A program made the translations under genes and the position numbers. A stretch of 64,000 nt of DNA from Pocillopora verrucosa (lineage: Eukaryota > Cnidaria > Anthozoa > Scleractinia > Pocilloporidae): assembly GCF_036669915.1 (NCBI RefSeq), contig NC_089324.1, positions 124,001-188,000 on the forward strand. The letters are read 5' to 3'. The notes under the pieces were generated by a model. The model was not told where the DNA came from. It was given only the letters and a program-made list of their open reading frames with translations, and made no database searches. The first letter of the stretch is position 1. Every line of letters starts with the position of its first letter. Below are positions 47,264 through 57,657 of the stretch, in pieces.

Positions 47264-48428
47264 TGTTAAGTAATCCAATCAATGGTAGGCTAGTTATCAT
47301 TTATCTGTAGTGTCTTGGCCAAGGGGGGGGGGGAATTGGTGTCAAAAGTGCAGAAGTTGGGGGGGGGAGAGGAAAAAGTATAGGTAATGAGGTATCTCAA
47401 CCTCACCCCCTCTCCTATATTATTAGTAGGATGAACCAGGTAGCATTAACAGCTTATCTGTTTGTCTTCTTGCAGGTCAAATTATGGTGGGTGCCATTTC
47501 TGCAAAAGGGGATCCTAATACACTCCCCCCTGAATTGAAAGATTTTATCGACAGTTCAGGGGGACATGGGTTCATTATTGCCTCTTTTGCGTCATATGTA
47601 CAAACAATCATAGCTAAGGAGAAGATCGATGTCTTGGCAGAAGGTTTTGGAAAGGTGAAGCAGAACGTCATATGGAAACTGAAGGGTATGTAACCCTAAG
47701 TAACTTTACAAAGGGATAGATCTGGGCCCAGTTGGAAAAGGGGCAGATAACACTATCCAGTAGATAGGTGATAGCAAAATGTATGTGGTTATCCACCAGA
47801 TAGAAATTTATCTAGTGGATAGCACCATGGGACTTTTCAACAACCGGAAAATATACAGACTTTACACCCAAAAGGGCACTACCTCTTGCATGGCAGAGTG
47901 TGTCAAAGATTTTGTGTCATTGAACAAGTTGATCATGCATTTAGAGAATGGATAGGGAGAGCTTGAAAATGAGTCCTCTTTTTTAGCTTCTTTTGCAGTG
48001 ATGTGGAGTTATAAATTACAGTTAATCATCACAGAGTCAACAGAATTTTTGTGACAAGGATATGGAAATTATTTTTTTGATATCTTTTATTACTAAAAGG
48101 TATAATTGTTGTGATACAATTATTATTTCAGGCTACATACCCCCATCTCTCAATAAAAATATAAAAGTAATGAGCTGGATACCTCAGAATGATCTGTTGG
48201 TTCACAAGGATATCAAAGCTTTTGTATCTCATGTGGGACACAACAGCCTTTATGAGTCAGCATATCATGGGGTGCCTGTGGTGGCTGTGCCATTGTATGC
48301 AGACCAATTCCCTAATGCCAGGAAGGCAGAACACTTTGGAATAGCAACAGTTTTAGATTACAAAATTATGAATGCTAAACAACTCTCAGAGGCAATTCAG
48401 CATGTTATTGATGAACCAAGGTATATTC

Positions 48429-48451
<23 letters not shown>
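48429..48451. repeat. (AT)n microsatellite
   Basis: An uninterrupted AT dinucleotide tract in intron 4 of UGT copy 2, absent from copy 1. Confidence 0.9.
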
Positions 48452-48462
<11 letters not shown>

Positions 48463-48559
48463 GTGGGAAATTGAAGCAAATGCTGTTGGAAAGTGCTCAA
48501 TACACATGAGTGTAGAGCAAAATACAGTTCAAAATGACCAAAATGAAACACGCATGATT

Positions 48560-48600
48560 CCCTAAAACTCTGAGTTTCGTGCTTACGCACTCGTCAGACA
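48560..48600 (-). ncRNA. Hammerhead-ribozyme-like core
   Basis: On the minus strand: CTGACGA (48597-48591), a perfect 4-bp stem GTGC/GCAC with GTAA loop, then GAAAC (48578-48574), matching the conserved hammerhead core with no interruptions. A short hairpin (AAACT/AGTTT) follows where stem III would be. Stem I is not convincing, so activity is doubtful. Confidence 0.4.
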
Positions 48601-49160
48601 AATTTAATCCTGTCCTCAACATCAAAAGAGTTGTATGGCAGACAGCAAGGAGAATTGCTAGTGAGATCTTGGGAATGAATGGGTTGAGTTAGAAATACCT
48701 GTAGTTCTCAATGGTCGCTTTTCACTATCAGCAATGAAATGCAAACTTCTATGGTGAACTCTGTAATTTCATAAGCTTATAAAGACCTTAGAGAATGGCT
48801 TTAAGCTGGAATCAAAATTGTGTTTGCACTTGCACCAGGAAAAGCAACCTAACAAAGGCTTCAAGACATATTTTAAATACTATTTAAATATAATTATGAC
48901 ATCCACATCTTTTGTCCACAAAACTGCTTTTCCCTTCAAATTATGAACTTGTTGTATTAATAAATTCCTAGCTATATAGAATTGTGCAGTTGCAAAATTC
49001 TTATGTTAATTGGTATTGTTGTAATTGGCATTGTTCAATGTTGCTATTCTTATTTGTGTCAGATTCAAGAGAGAAGCCAAACGCATTTCTCGTCTTATGA
49101 AAGACAATCCAAGGACCCCCCTGGAGAAAGCTGGGGACTGGATAGAGTATGTACACAGAC

Positions 49161-49367
49161 TGTTACAACTATTGTAACTACGAAGTATCACGCGATGGTC
49201 AAGACAGCTGTGTTGTTTTATTCATAACTTAGAAGTACATCGCAAGCATTGTGACGTCATAATTACATAATTTATGACACTCTCCCGAGCCGATTAGATA
49301 AGAAATAGTATGGAATGATTAGCAAAATAGAAATATTTAAGAATAGTTTCGTAATAAATATCTTTCA
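49161..49367 (-). repeat. 3' LTR of the BEL/Pao element
   Basis: Begins TG and ends CA near 49367. The inner border is approximate because only 98 bases can be compared with the other LTR. Confidence 0.65.
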
Positions 49368-52300
49368 GGTCAAGTATTCCTTTGATTGTTCCCGGATTCT
49401 GTGAATTGCTTTCTGAGCGGCAAGTCGTACTGGGGGGCGTTGTTTATCGGTTATAGCTTCTTTGTCTTCCTTTTCAATACTTTGTGTATTGTTCTCGCTG
49501 GATACCTCCAATGGGTAAAGTTTCTCTATAGGTCTTAACAGTGTATTACCAGAACTTATTCTTAAAGATACAGATCTGACTAATCCGTCTTTCCCTTTAT
49601 GTAAATCAGTAACGACACCTATTTTCCATTGATTACGTGGCATATTATCATGTATGAGAACAACGTCTCCTACAGAAACTGTGGTGTTGTTTGACACTTT
49701 CCTTTGATGAGCGTTATATTCACGTAGACTTGTCAGATACTCCTTTTGCCAACGTGTCCAGAAAGCCTGTATCGTTTTCTCATGATATTTTGCTTTCTTT
49801 GTTAGCTCTTTTGTAGAAACATCAGGCAGAATATAGTCTGGATCTGATTCTTGGACGCTAACTCTTGTGTCTGGTAATGCCAGAAGACGGTGTCCACATA
49901 AGAAATGTGATGGGGTCAAAGGAGAGGCATCGTTAATATCCACGTAAGGGTATGTCAAGGGACGGCTGTTTAACACTGCCTCAACCTCAATGAGTATTGT
50001 GTTAAGTTCAATAATGTTTAGACAGGCTTTGCCTATAGTTTTTTTGAGACATCTTTTTACTAGTCCAACAAGTCTTTCGTAGAATCCTCCCCACCACGGG
50101 GCTCGTTCTGTTATGAACTTCCATGTTATGTTATGGTTGGCGAGGAACTGTTGTGATGCATCTGGCTTGAGGACCTGATTTTTCATCGTTTGGAGTTCTT
50201 GAGCTCCAGCTTTAAAGGTTTTTGCGTTGTCAGAAATGATACATTCGGGAACTCCACGTCGACTGATAAATCTTCTGAATGCCCTAAGAAAGGCTTGGGT
50301 TGTCTGATCTTCTACTAACTCGAGGTGTACGGCTCGTATTGCGGCACAAGTGAACAGACAAACGTAAACTTTGGATGAAGTTCGATTTCCTTGGTCGCGA
50401 ACATAAAGAGGACCTGCGTAATCGATGCCAGTAAATTGAAAGGCCTGTGATTGTAGAACTCTCGGTTTGGGTAGAGGTGGTGTAGGTACAGATCGAAATG
50501 GTGGTCCTTGGATTTTTCTGCATGTTGTGCACTTGGAGAGGATTCTTTTAACCAACTGTCGACCTTGTGGAATCCAATATGTTTGTCTTAGCTGAGTTAA
50601 TGTTTCACAAACTCCACCATGCATAACCGTCTTGTGCATAGATTGGACTATCAGTGAAGTCAAATAATTGTCTTTTGGCATGAGAATGGGAAACTTTGTA
50701 TCGTGGGGTAGATCTGTGTATTGTAACCGTCCACGACAGCGAAGTAGGTCCTCATCGTCAAGATAAAGGTTGAGTTGTCGTACGATGGCAGGTTCTTTGA
50801 ATTTATCCCCGTTCTTTAGGTATGATATTTCTTTTTGATAAGTTATTTGTTGAGTTGCTTTAAGTAACAAATTTCTGGCTTCCAGCATTTCTTTTGTGGT
50901 GAGAATGTTATCATTATACGCTTCAGGTGTTTTCCACTTTCTTGCAAAGAGGACAAGAAGGGCAGTAATTCTGACTACACGTGTTAGGGTGCTGTATTTT
51001 GTTAACTCAATGATGTTCAGTATGTTGGGATTTTCTTTAATATCTGCCATAATTGTAACTGCCAATTGTGGGTTCTCGTACTCTGCGTGGATGGATGATG
51101 GTTCGGGTTGTGGAGGCCATGTGTCCTCTGGGTTTCTCAGCCATGGAGGCCCTTGAAACCATAGTTGTTTCTTCTCGTTGAACATTTTGGTATCAAGTCC
51201 CCGAGTTAACAAGTCGGCTGGATTCATCGATGTTGGGCAAAATCGCCATGTAGTCGGGGATGTTATTTCTTTTATCTTGTGGACTCGTGTACTAACAAAT
51301 TGTGGTAATTGTTTAGTAGACGATATCCACGATAATACTATTTGGGAATCACTCCAGTATGTGACTTCGCATTTGGTTTTTGCAAGTTGTAGTGTCTTGG
51401 TCAGATATTCAGATAACTGCGCTCCTAAGAGTGCTGCTAACAGTTCCAGTCGTGGAAGGGTCTGTGTTTTAATAGGTGCAACTTTGGGTTTAGCCATAAC
51501 GAACGCAGTGTATACTTCAGCTCCTGTTTTTCCTCTTAGGTAAGCCACTGCTCCGTAAGCTAGTTGGCTGCTGTCGCAAAATATATGAAGTTGCCGTGTA
51601 GAAATGTCTGTGAGGAAGTATGGTCTGGGTATTTCAATCGACGTCAAATTGCTGATATCGCTGATCCAGTTTAGCCATTGGTTCTCATGATCGCTTGGGA
51701 CATCCACATCCCAGCTTAAGTTCTGTTTCCATAGATCTTGAATCATGATCTTTGCTTTGACTGTAATGGGTTCAACATATCCCAGGGGATCAAACAACTT
51801 TGATGCAAAGCTGATCGTGGATCTTTTAGTAAGTTTTGTGATAGCTTCCGATTTTTTGATCATGTTTCCGAGTGAAAGGGAGAGCGTATCGTTCGTTGAG
51901 TTCCACGGGAGTCCTAGAATTTTTGTTGTTTGAGCTGCATGTGCATTATCATCTTGTGCTCTACGATTTAAAGCGATTGAGTTAGAGGTCCACTGTCGTA
52001 AATTCATGCCTGCTTTTTGTAGATAATGTCGCGACAAAGAATAATATTCTAAGGCTTTATCGTGGCAATTAGTTCCTGTGACCACATTGTCCATATACAT
52101 GTTCTCTGTTAAGTCTTTCATTATCCAGTTATCGTTTTCGTTAAGGTGATGTCGCATTGTCGCGTTTAGTAGAAAGGGTGAGGGAGCTGCTCCAAATAGA
52201 ACGCGGCAAAATCTGTAAGCTTCCAAATTGTCCGCACTGTTAACGGATTTGTTCGTATCTTTTAGCCATAAGAATCTAGTAGCGTCTCTGTCTTGGTTGT

Positions 52301-54617
52301 TTAGTTCGATTTGAAGGAAAGCTTTTTCTATGTCTGCCGTGAAGGCAACTCTGTGGGTCCTGAACTTTAATAGGATACCAGTTAGATCCTGCATTAGATT
52401 TGGACCTGTATGTAGACAGTCATTTAAACTCAATGCTTCTGATGACACTCTGGCAGATGCGTCATAAACTATTCTCATCTTAGTTGTCGCGCTATCCGTT
52501 TTAAAAACAGGAAAGTGCGGGATGTAATGTAAAATGCCTTCGTGAAGATTGAGGTTCCTCACTTTCTCTATGAAACCGAGATTGACTTGTTCAAGGAGTT
52601 GTTCGTTGTATTTCTCAATAAGTCCTGGGTCCTTCTTGTTGAGGCTGTTTAGTAGACTGTTTAACCGTCTTTTGCTTAAAATGAAGTTTGTTGGTAGATC
52701 TTGTTTGTTTTGCTTCCATGGGAGTCTTACGTTGTATCTACCGGTCGCTTCGTTAAATCGGATGGTTTTCTGAAAGTCTGTTATGATATCGTCGTTTTTG
52801 TCGCTTTCTTCTGGTATCTTGCTGATTTCCCAGAACTTGGTTAATAGGTTATCGAGTTTTGACTCTTGTACTGGCGTTATGTCGATCCTTTGGCACAGTG
52901 TGTTTAAGTCGTTCTCGTGGTTGCTCTCGTTTTGAACGGGTCCGGACAGGAGCCATCCGAATTTGCTTTCTTTAGCAATCAAGGCTTCTTTTGCAGTTTT
53001 GATTATTTTTCCAGTAATCAGCTGACCGTAATAGTCGTTTCCAATGATGATATCAACGTCAAGATTTTCTGGTGATTGCAGACAATCTGCAAGTTTGAGT
53101 CCTTTCAATGCAGGAGGTATCTTAAGTTTTTCCATGACTGATAGCGGTGGGCAAATAATTGGAGTTACTAGTGCTTTTATTGTGATATTCTCTGTTGCTG
53201 TCGATATCGAGAATGAGACAATATCATATGTTTTCCTGGTACTTTGAAATGAGCCGAAAGTAGTTACATCCAGGAGTTCTTTTCCCGTTGGTTTCAGTTC
53301 AAGTTTGTGCGTCATATCTTGAGTAATAAAGGTTCTTTGTGATCCCGTATCGAACAGGATGCGAGCTTGACGATATTGTTTGCCGGCTCCACGTATCTTT
53401 GTGACGGCGGATTGCATCAGGATATGATTGGTAGGATGAAGGGAATGTGTTGCTCCCATGTGGGTTGTGTTTTTGGCTGTGGTATGTGTAGGTGGCTGAC
53501 TACTGTTTGAATTGCTGTTTTCTTTCATCTGATATGATGAACTTTGGTTTGGATTCTCTTGTTTTTCTTCGCAGATTGAAGTATGGTGTTTTCTCTTACA
53601 TTTCATACAACGACCTTTTGAGTAGCATTGACTTTTCGTGTGTTTGAGTCCAAGACAGTTTAGACATCTTTGTTGGCGTTGAAGGATAGATCTGCGTTCT
53701 TCTACTGATGTGATTTTATCGCATCTCTCTGGGCGGTGTGTTTCCGCGCAGTAAGTGCATGGGCGTGTTACTTTCGGTTTTGAGTTGAAAATTCTTTGTT
53801 TTTGCTGAGCATTGGCTAATAGAGTGCCAGCGGTTGGTACGAATACTTCTCCGTCCATTTCAGCAGATGTGGAATCTTCTTGAGAGGATATGTGACTTTT
53901 CTCTCGTGTTTCAATTTCTTGTCTTATGGCTACCCTCAATCTATCCAGGGAGCTGTCCGCTAAATGATCCGCTCTGAATATTAAGCAGCGTATGTCCTCG
54001 GGTATTTTCTTTAGGAGTATGGGAATTAGCAAACTACCATATGATTCTGTCATTACGCGAAGTGTTTCTAAACCACGAATATTGGCTTCGCATGTATCGT
54101 GAAATTCCCTTAAATTTTTAATGTCACTTGATGGCGCTCGGATCTTGGATAATGATTCCATGTAAGCGTTGGTTAAACTTTGGGGTTTGCCAAAGCGCTC
54201 TTTTAATAGCTCAGTTGCTTTTCTATAATTTTCTTCAGTCAATGGAAGCCCGGAGATAGCGCGCGCTGCTTCTCCTTTAAGCATTCCATTAAGATAATTC
54301 ATTTTTTCAACATCACTTAGTTCAAGGTTTTTATCGATAGCTGCACTAAAGCTATCCCAGAATGTGAGCCATTCAAGTGGATCTCCTCCAAAGGATTTGA
54401 TGTTTATCTTGGGTAGATTAATGTGCATTCGAGGCGTTGGTGTTTGTTTGAAACTACTGTTAGGGAACTGACTCACCGGCGTTTCTTGTTTACTCTTGAG
54501 AAATCGTTTGATTCGGAATTGCCAGTCCGATATATTGTCTTGAAACAATAGGGCTGATTCTGTGTCTTTTAGTATTTCTGGCTCTGTCTCCAAAGCCATA
54601 ACAATTTTAGCATCCAT
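49365..54617 (-). CDS. BEL/Pao gag-pol polyprotein
   Basis: One uninterrupted frame. The first ATG is at 54617; 13 codons of open frame precede it from a GTG. Order: a DUF1759-like gag region (WLTFWDSF), CCHC-type zinc knuckles (CTYC ... CLNCLGLKH, CMKCKRKHH), aspartic protease (LFDTGSQRTF, about residue 420), Pao-type reverse transcriptase (FTADIEKAFLQI; YMDN near 840), RNase H (FCDSSQ), integrase zinc site (HKTVMHGG, CTTC) and integrase core with the Asp, Asp, Glu triad (DYAGPL, SDNAKTF, GGFYERLV), and a C-terminal DUF5641-like domain. The YMDN form of the RT active site occurs in this group beside YVDD. No envelope gene is seen. It lies antisense to the UGT gene it interrupts. Confidence 0.93.
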   Translation of the reverse strand: MDAKIVMALETEPEILKDTESALLFQDNISDWQFRIKRFLKSKQETPVSQFPNSSFKQTPTPRMHINLPKINIKSFGGDPLEWLTFWDSFSAAIDKNLELSDVEKMNYLNGMLKGEAARAISGLPLTEENYRKATELLKERFGKPQSLTNAYMESLSKIRAPSSDIKNLREFHDTCEANIRGLETLRVMTESYGSLLIPILLKKIPEDIRCLIFRADHLADSSLDRLRVAIRQEIETREKSHISSQEDSTSAEMDGEVFVPTAGTLLANAQQKQRIFNSKPKVTRPCTYCAETHRPERCDKITSVEERRSILQRQQRCLNCLGLKHTKSQCYSKGRCMKCKRKHHTSICEEKQENPNQSSSYQMKENSNSNSSQPPTHTTAKNTTHMGATHSLHPTNHILMQSAVTKIRGAGKQYRQARILFDTGSQRTFITQDMTHKLELKPTGKELLDVTTFGSFQSTRKTYDIVSFSISTATENITIKALVTPIICPPLSVMEKLKIPPALKGLKLADCLQSPENLDVDIIIGNDYYGQLITGKIIKTAKEALIAKESKFGWLLSGPVQNESNHENDLNTLCQRIDITPVQESKLDNLLTKFWEISKIPEESDKNDDIITDFQKTIRFNEATGRYNVRLPWKQNKQDLPTNFILSKRRLNSLLNSLNKKDPGLIEKYNEQLLEQVNLGFIEKVRNLNLHEGILHYIPHFPVFKTDSATTKMRIVYDASARVSSEALSLNDCLHTGPNLMQDLTGILLKFRTHRVAFTADIEKAFLQIELNNQDRDATRFLWLKDTNKSVNSADNLEAYRFCRVLFGAAPSPFLLNATMRHHLNENDNWIMKDLTENMYMDNVVTGTNCHDKALEYYSLSRHYLQKAGMNLRQWTSNSIALNRRAQDDNAHAAQTTKILGLPWNSTNDTLSLSLGNMIKKSEAITKLTKRSTISFASKLFDPLGYVEPITVKAKIMIQDLWKQNLSWDVDVPSDHENQWLNWISDISNLTSIEIPRPYFLTDISTRQLHIFCDSSQLAYGAVAYLRGKTGAEVYTAFVMAKPKVAPIKTQTLPRLELLAALLGAQLSEYLTKTLQLAKTKCEVTYWSDSQIVLSWISSTKQLPQFVSTRVHKIKEITSPTTWRFCPTSMNPADLLTRGLDTKMFNEKKQLWFQGPPWLRNPEDTWPPQPEPSSIHAEYENPQLAVTIMADIKENPNILNIIELTKYSTLTRVVRITALLVLFARKWKTPEAYNDNILTTKEMLEARNLLLKATQQITYQKEISYLKNGDKFKEPAIVRQLNLYLDDEDLLRCRGRLQYTDLPHDTKFPILMPKDNYLTSLIVQSMHKTVMHGGVCETLTQLRQTYWIPQGRQLVKRILSKCTTCRKIQGPPFRSVPTPPLPKPRVLQSQAFQFTGIDYAGPLYVRDQGNRTSSKVYVCLFTCAAIRAVHLELVEDQTTQAFLRAFRRFISRRGVPECIISDNAKTFKAGAQELQTMKNQVLKPDASQQFLANHNITWKFITERAPWWGGFYERLVGLVKRCLKKTIGKACLNIIELNTILIEVEAVLNSRPLTYPYVDINDASPLTPSHFLCGHRLLALPDTRVSVQESDPDYILPDVSTKELTKKAKYHEKTIQAFWTRWQKEYLTSLREYNAHQRKVSNNTTVSVGDVVLIHDNMPRNQWKIGVVTDLHKGKDGLVRSVSLRISSGNTLLRPIEKLYPLEVSSENNTQSIEKEDKEAITDKQRPPVRLAAQKAIHRIREQSKEYLT

Positions 54618-54801
54618 GTGCGCTATTTCCCCAGCTCTTCGTGTGAGTCTGTCCACAAGTGCCTCTAATTCAGCGGGATCTGAATCCTTTGCAGCTATGA
54701 GTTTTCTGCTTTTTTAAAGTCTTGCGTACAGTGTCCTTTGTAGGCTCCTCGGATCAATATCATTTTGGTTATATCCTCTGTCATCCTGGTCACGGCACCA
54801 A

Positions 54802-54899
54802 TGTTACAACTATTGTAACTACGAAGTATCACGCGATGGTCAAGGCAGCTGTGTTGTTTTATTCATAACTTAGAAGTACATCGCAAGCATTGTGACGTC
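54802..54899 (-). repeat. Truncated 5' LTR of the BEL/Pao element
   Basis: 98 bases of LTR, cut at GTGACGTC, where the sequence passes directly into an unrelated interspersed repeat (CTCCCACAG). Confidence 0.85.
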
Positions 54900-55225
54900 T
54901 CCCACAGTTTCTAGTAAAACTATTATCTACCTCAATACTGAATGAGTTATTTGCTTATCCATAGCAAACAAAGAAAGCAAAAGAAGTGGGCCCTCTGAAT
55001 AGACGTCTCTCAGGTTTAAGCAAATTTTTGAAAATTTGGTGGACGATTCCAAGTTAAAATTTCCCTTTCTTGTGCCTTTCAGTTATACTGATTTATACCC
55101 ACGAGATGTGTAGCTCGAGTTTGCTAAAACTTTAGGTTTACTGATTTTGTTGTTGCCGAAGTACTTGACTGTGTAAGTGAATCTTGGATTACGTAACGAA
55201 TTTTTGAGTTGGCTCGTTATGTTAC
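54897..55225 (+). repeat. Interspersed repeat (copy 3)
   Basis: Matches 4620-4800 and the inverse copy at 26620-26945. Its left edge is the deletion border with the LTR. Confidence 0.7.
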
Positions 55226-55356
55226 CCTGTTGTGGGGGGCGTGACCATTCTTTAGTTATCAAAATCGTTTAATCTTCGCAACGTTTAAGCCAGGTTCTAT
55301 AGCTGTGCAAATGATTCCTTTGATCTACGGGGTTTTGATAGCTGAAGTGGTTGAAG

Positions 55357-56110
55357 ATGGCCTTTACTGTTAGAACGAAAAGAAATCACCCTCTCGTTGT
55401 CTCATCTGGTCGGACTATTTTGTTCATGCTTAAACAAAACCATGGTCTCCGTGGTTTTCTGCCGTCGACATCGATGTGTTCTCTATCGTTCATTTCAGTC
55501 GAGGATGCACCAAAAACAAAACTTTTTTCAGAAACCCAGGTCCGCTCCGTCTTCCAGTTTTCGGAATAACTTGGACGTTCTTCGTGGGAACGAAAGGTCA
55601 GCCCCTTGGAAAGCGATTTACGAAATCCAAGCAGAAGATGTCAAGAAATATGGGAAAGTATTCCGCAACAAACTACCAAGCGTCGAAATTATCAGTTTAT
55701 CCGATCCTGCCGACGTTGCAAAGTTCGATCGGATTCCAACTATCCAGAAAGACTGGACTTTCCGTCTCTAAATTTCTACGGGGAAAAAAGGAAGAAATTC
55801 CTGGATTTGAGTCTGTGGCGGAGATGTTGTTTGACGAAAGGTTTAGTTGTCTTTTAGAGGAAATCAGCAAAGAAGCACAGACCTTCATAAAAGCCGTCGG
55901 AGATTTCTGCGGTCGAGTCGGTTTTTTGCCTTCTTGGTTTTGCAAGGTCTACGAGACACAGAAATTTAAAAGTTTTTCGATAATTTTGACTCGATGTACG
56001 ATTACGCCGACATCACTTACCCACTGGAGGCAGAGAATGTGGATCCGTTCATGAGAGGGGTCACCATTTCTGACAGACCTGTTAGAGTGCAGTTTGTTGA
56101 CAGACAATGA
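55357..56110 (+). pseudogene. Mitochondrial-type cytochrome P450 remnant
   Basis: From ATG at 55357 the three plus frames together spell a P450 N-terminal half: a basic leader, PGPLRLPVFGITW, KAIYEIQAEDVKKYGKVFRN, SDPADVAK, YPERLDFPSLNFYGEKRKK, then SVAEMLFDERFSCLLEEISK and PSWFCKVYETQKFKSF. At least three frameshifts separate these parts (first near 55539, one base missing before the PGP motif). There are no introns. The tail after FDSMYDYADI runs to DRPVRVQFVDRQ and a stop at 56110. It resembles a P450 C-terminus, but the heme loop with its Cys, the ExxR motif and helix I are absent. A processed or deleted pseudogene of the CYP10/24/27-like clan is the best reading. Confidence 0.75.
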
Positions 56111-57446
56111 GTCAGACCGTTTTCATCTCGCCAAGTTTATCTTGTATTGTACTACTGTTTTGAGCTGATAGTGGGAGAAATTCTGATGACAACTCGTTTA
56201 AACGTATATAAATATACTTCGTATTCTTTCGGTTTTCATTGTATATTTATTGTTTTGTAACTCGCAGATATGGCACAAAAGTAGCAGACGAAGAATCTGT
56301 TGAGTTTTTTGGGTCAATAAAAGCATTTCCATGCATAAATTCCCTTTGATAATAAAGTAACCTTTTCCAGGTGTTCATGCATTTGATAAAACGGAGCGAA
56401 ATAGCTAGTTGTTACGGGAAAATTTACTGACTTTTCCCGTATGTGTTATTCGGGTACATATTCATTCGTAAACTTTCACATTTAACCATTTCAAGTCCTT
56501 TCATTTTAATAAATCAAAAATGCATAAAAACCACAGTAGCTTTTAGAATAGATTTTTGTTGTTACTCGCTTTCATCATATGTACCTGCTTGTCGGCACGT
56601 TTGTTATTTATTACATGGTTTTTTTTTAGGTAAATATAAGTGTTAATGGTCTTCTGGAAACATTGCTTTTCATGGTAGATAGCAGCTGAGTTTATACTCG
56701 TAAATCTAATTTCGTTTCATGCGATGGTTTCCAAATCAATCTTGCATAAATAAGCAGAAACTTTTAATTGCTTTTCCGTTTTTTATTTCCTGAGCTGCGC
56801 TACTGCAATTAAGATAGGTATTGTTTTCTATATCAGAGCTGTAAAATCGCACCTAGGTTTCCTACTTTAATGGCTAGAGTTTATTGCATCCGTCTTTTTA
56901 ATTTTGAGATTCTTTCCGTCGTAGAAACAGATGGAATATTTAAGTAGTTTTTCGTTTAACTTCAAAGAGACTTTTTTTTCCGCTCCTTTGTGTCCTTATT
57001 CAAATATTACAATTTTTGTAACAATAGCACTTCGCACCAGTTACTTCTTAAGCAAGTACCTTGTACAGCTTTGATGATTACAAACTAGAGTATGCTAGAG
57101 GTCATGTCGCTTGTTGGCCTGACCTAGAATAAAAGTACTGTGGAACCAAAGAATTGTTTTATCCTTGACGTCCGTATAAGCTCGCTCGAAGTAGGTCTCC
57201 GTGTACCAGGAAATCGTGACGAGTTTCCGTTCTCGCTGCTAAGTCGTCTCTACAGAGTTATTATCCCCCCGTTGTTATTGTGCCGGCGCGAAGATTCAGT
57301 CCTCCAGTTTTGGGGCGAGGAAAAACTTATCGTCACAGTAGCGGCAGAGCGAAAGTGAAGGATAATGAGTATATGAGTAAAAAGTATCTATAAGCATACA
57401 AGATTCTTTGTGAGGATACAATGTTATCTACACATAGGGGTATCAA
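56111..57446. other. Intergenic, no gene recognised
   Basis: AT-rich. An open stretch at 57140-57358 has no family features. Confidence 0.4.
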
Positions 57447-57657
57447 TTAACCCTTTACACACTAATATCAATGTGCATATTCTCCACAATGATTTCTCTA
57501 CATTTCCTTAGTTGCTGACAAGGAGATTTTGCTTGATAATCAAGAGCTCCTGTACTTGTTGATCATTTCCATTATTCTCGTGACCTAATGTTTGATTCAG
57601 GAGTGACACTGTAAGGAGAAATTAGATGCTAGTCATTCTTTGGGGTTAAAGGATTAA
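57447..57657. repeat. TTAA MITE (subfamily II, inverse)
   Basis: TTAACCCTTTACACACTAATATC ... GGGGTTAAAGGATTAA. It marks the left edge of the third TPR-CHAT block, paired with 11757-11960. Confidence 0.7.

Larger units (their letters stand above)
43982..49160. repeat. UGT segmental duplication, unit 2
   Basis: Partner of 36889-42060. Contains about 290 extra bases at about 45160-45450 before the gene and ends abruptly at the retrotransposon border. Confidence 0.85.
45550..49177 (+). pseudogene. UDP-glycosyltransferase copy 2, C-terminus cut by retrotransposon
   Basis: Exons 45550-45708, 46501-47110, 47476-47685, 48132-48420 and 49063-49177 have the same lengths and phases as copy 1 up to the last. 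There the BEL/Pao element begins at 49161, and the reading frame stops five codons into its LTR (TAA at 49175-49177), predicting 460 residues. The signal peptide, GSHYFTI, HVGHNSLYESAYHGVP and DQF motifs remain. The membrane anchor and tail are lost, so any product might be soluble or unstable. SFGSY of copy 1 is SFASY here. The missing 3' part of exon 5 is not found on the far side of the element. Promoter and splice sites look intact, so transcription is possible. Confidence 0.87.
49161..54899 (-). mobile_element. BEL/Pao LTR retrotransposon, nearly complete
   Basis: The left LTR starts at 49161 (TGTTACAACTATTGTAAC) and runs to about 49367. Only 98 bases of the right LTR (54802-54899) remain; they match the left with one difference (49203/54844). 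Next to the right LTR, on the minus strand, TTGGTGCCGTGACC is a plausible primer-binding site. One long open frame lies between. The high LTR identity and intact frame indicate a recent insertion. The outer part of the right (5') LTR and the target duplication are missing. Confidence 0.9.

Noticed and set aside
50896-53247. Plus-strand open frames across the retrotransposon
   Set aside because: Antisense shadows of the polyprotein with no domain content.
49161-54899. Endogenous retrovirus with envelope
   Set aside because: The single frame ends after the integrase and DUF5641-like region at the LTR; no envelope-like open frame exists.
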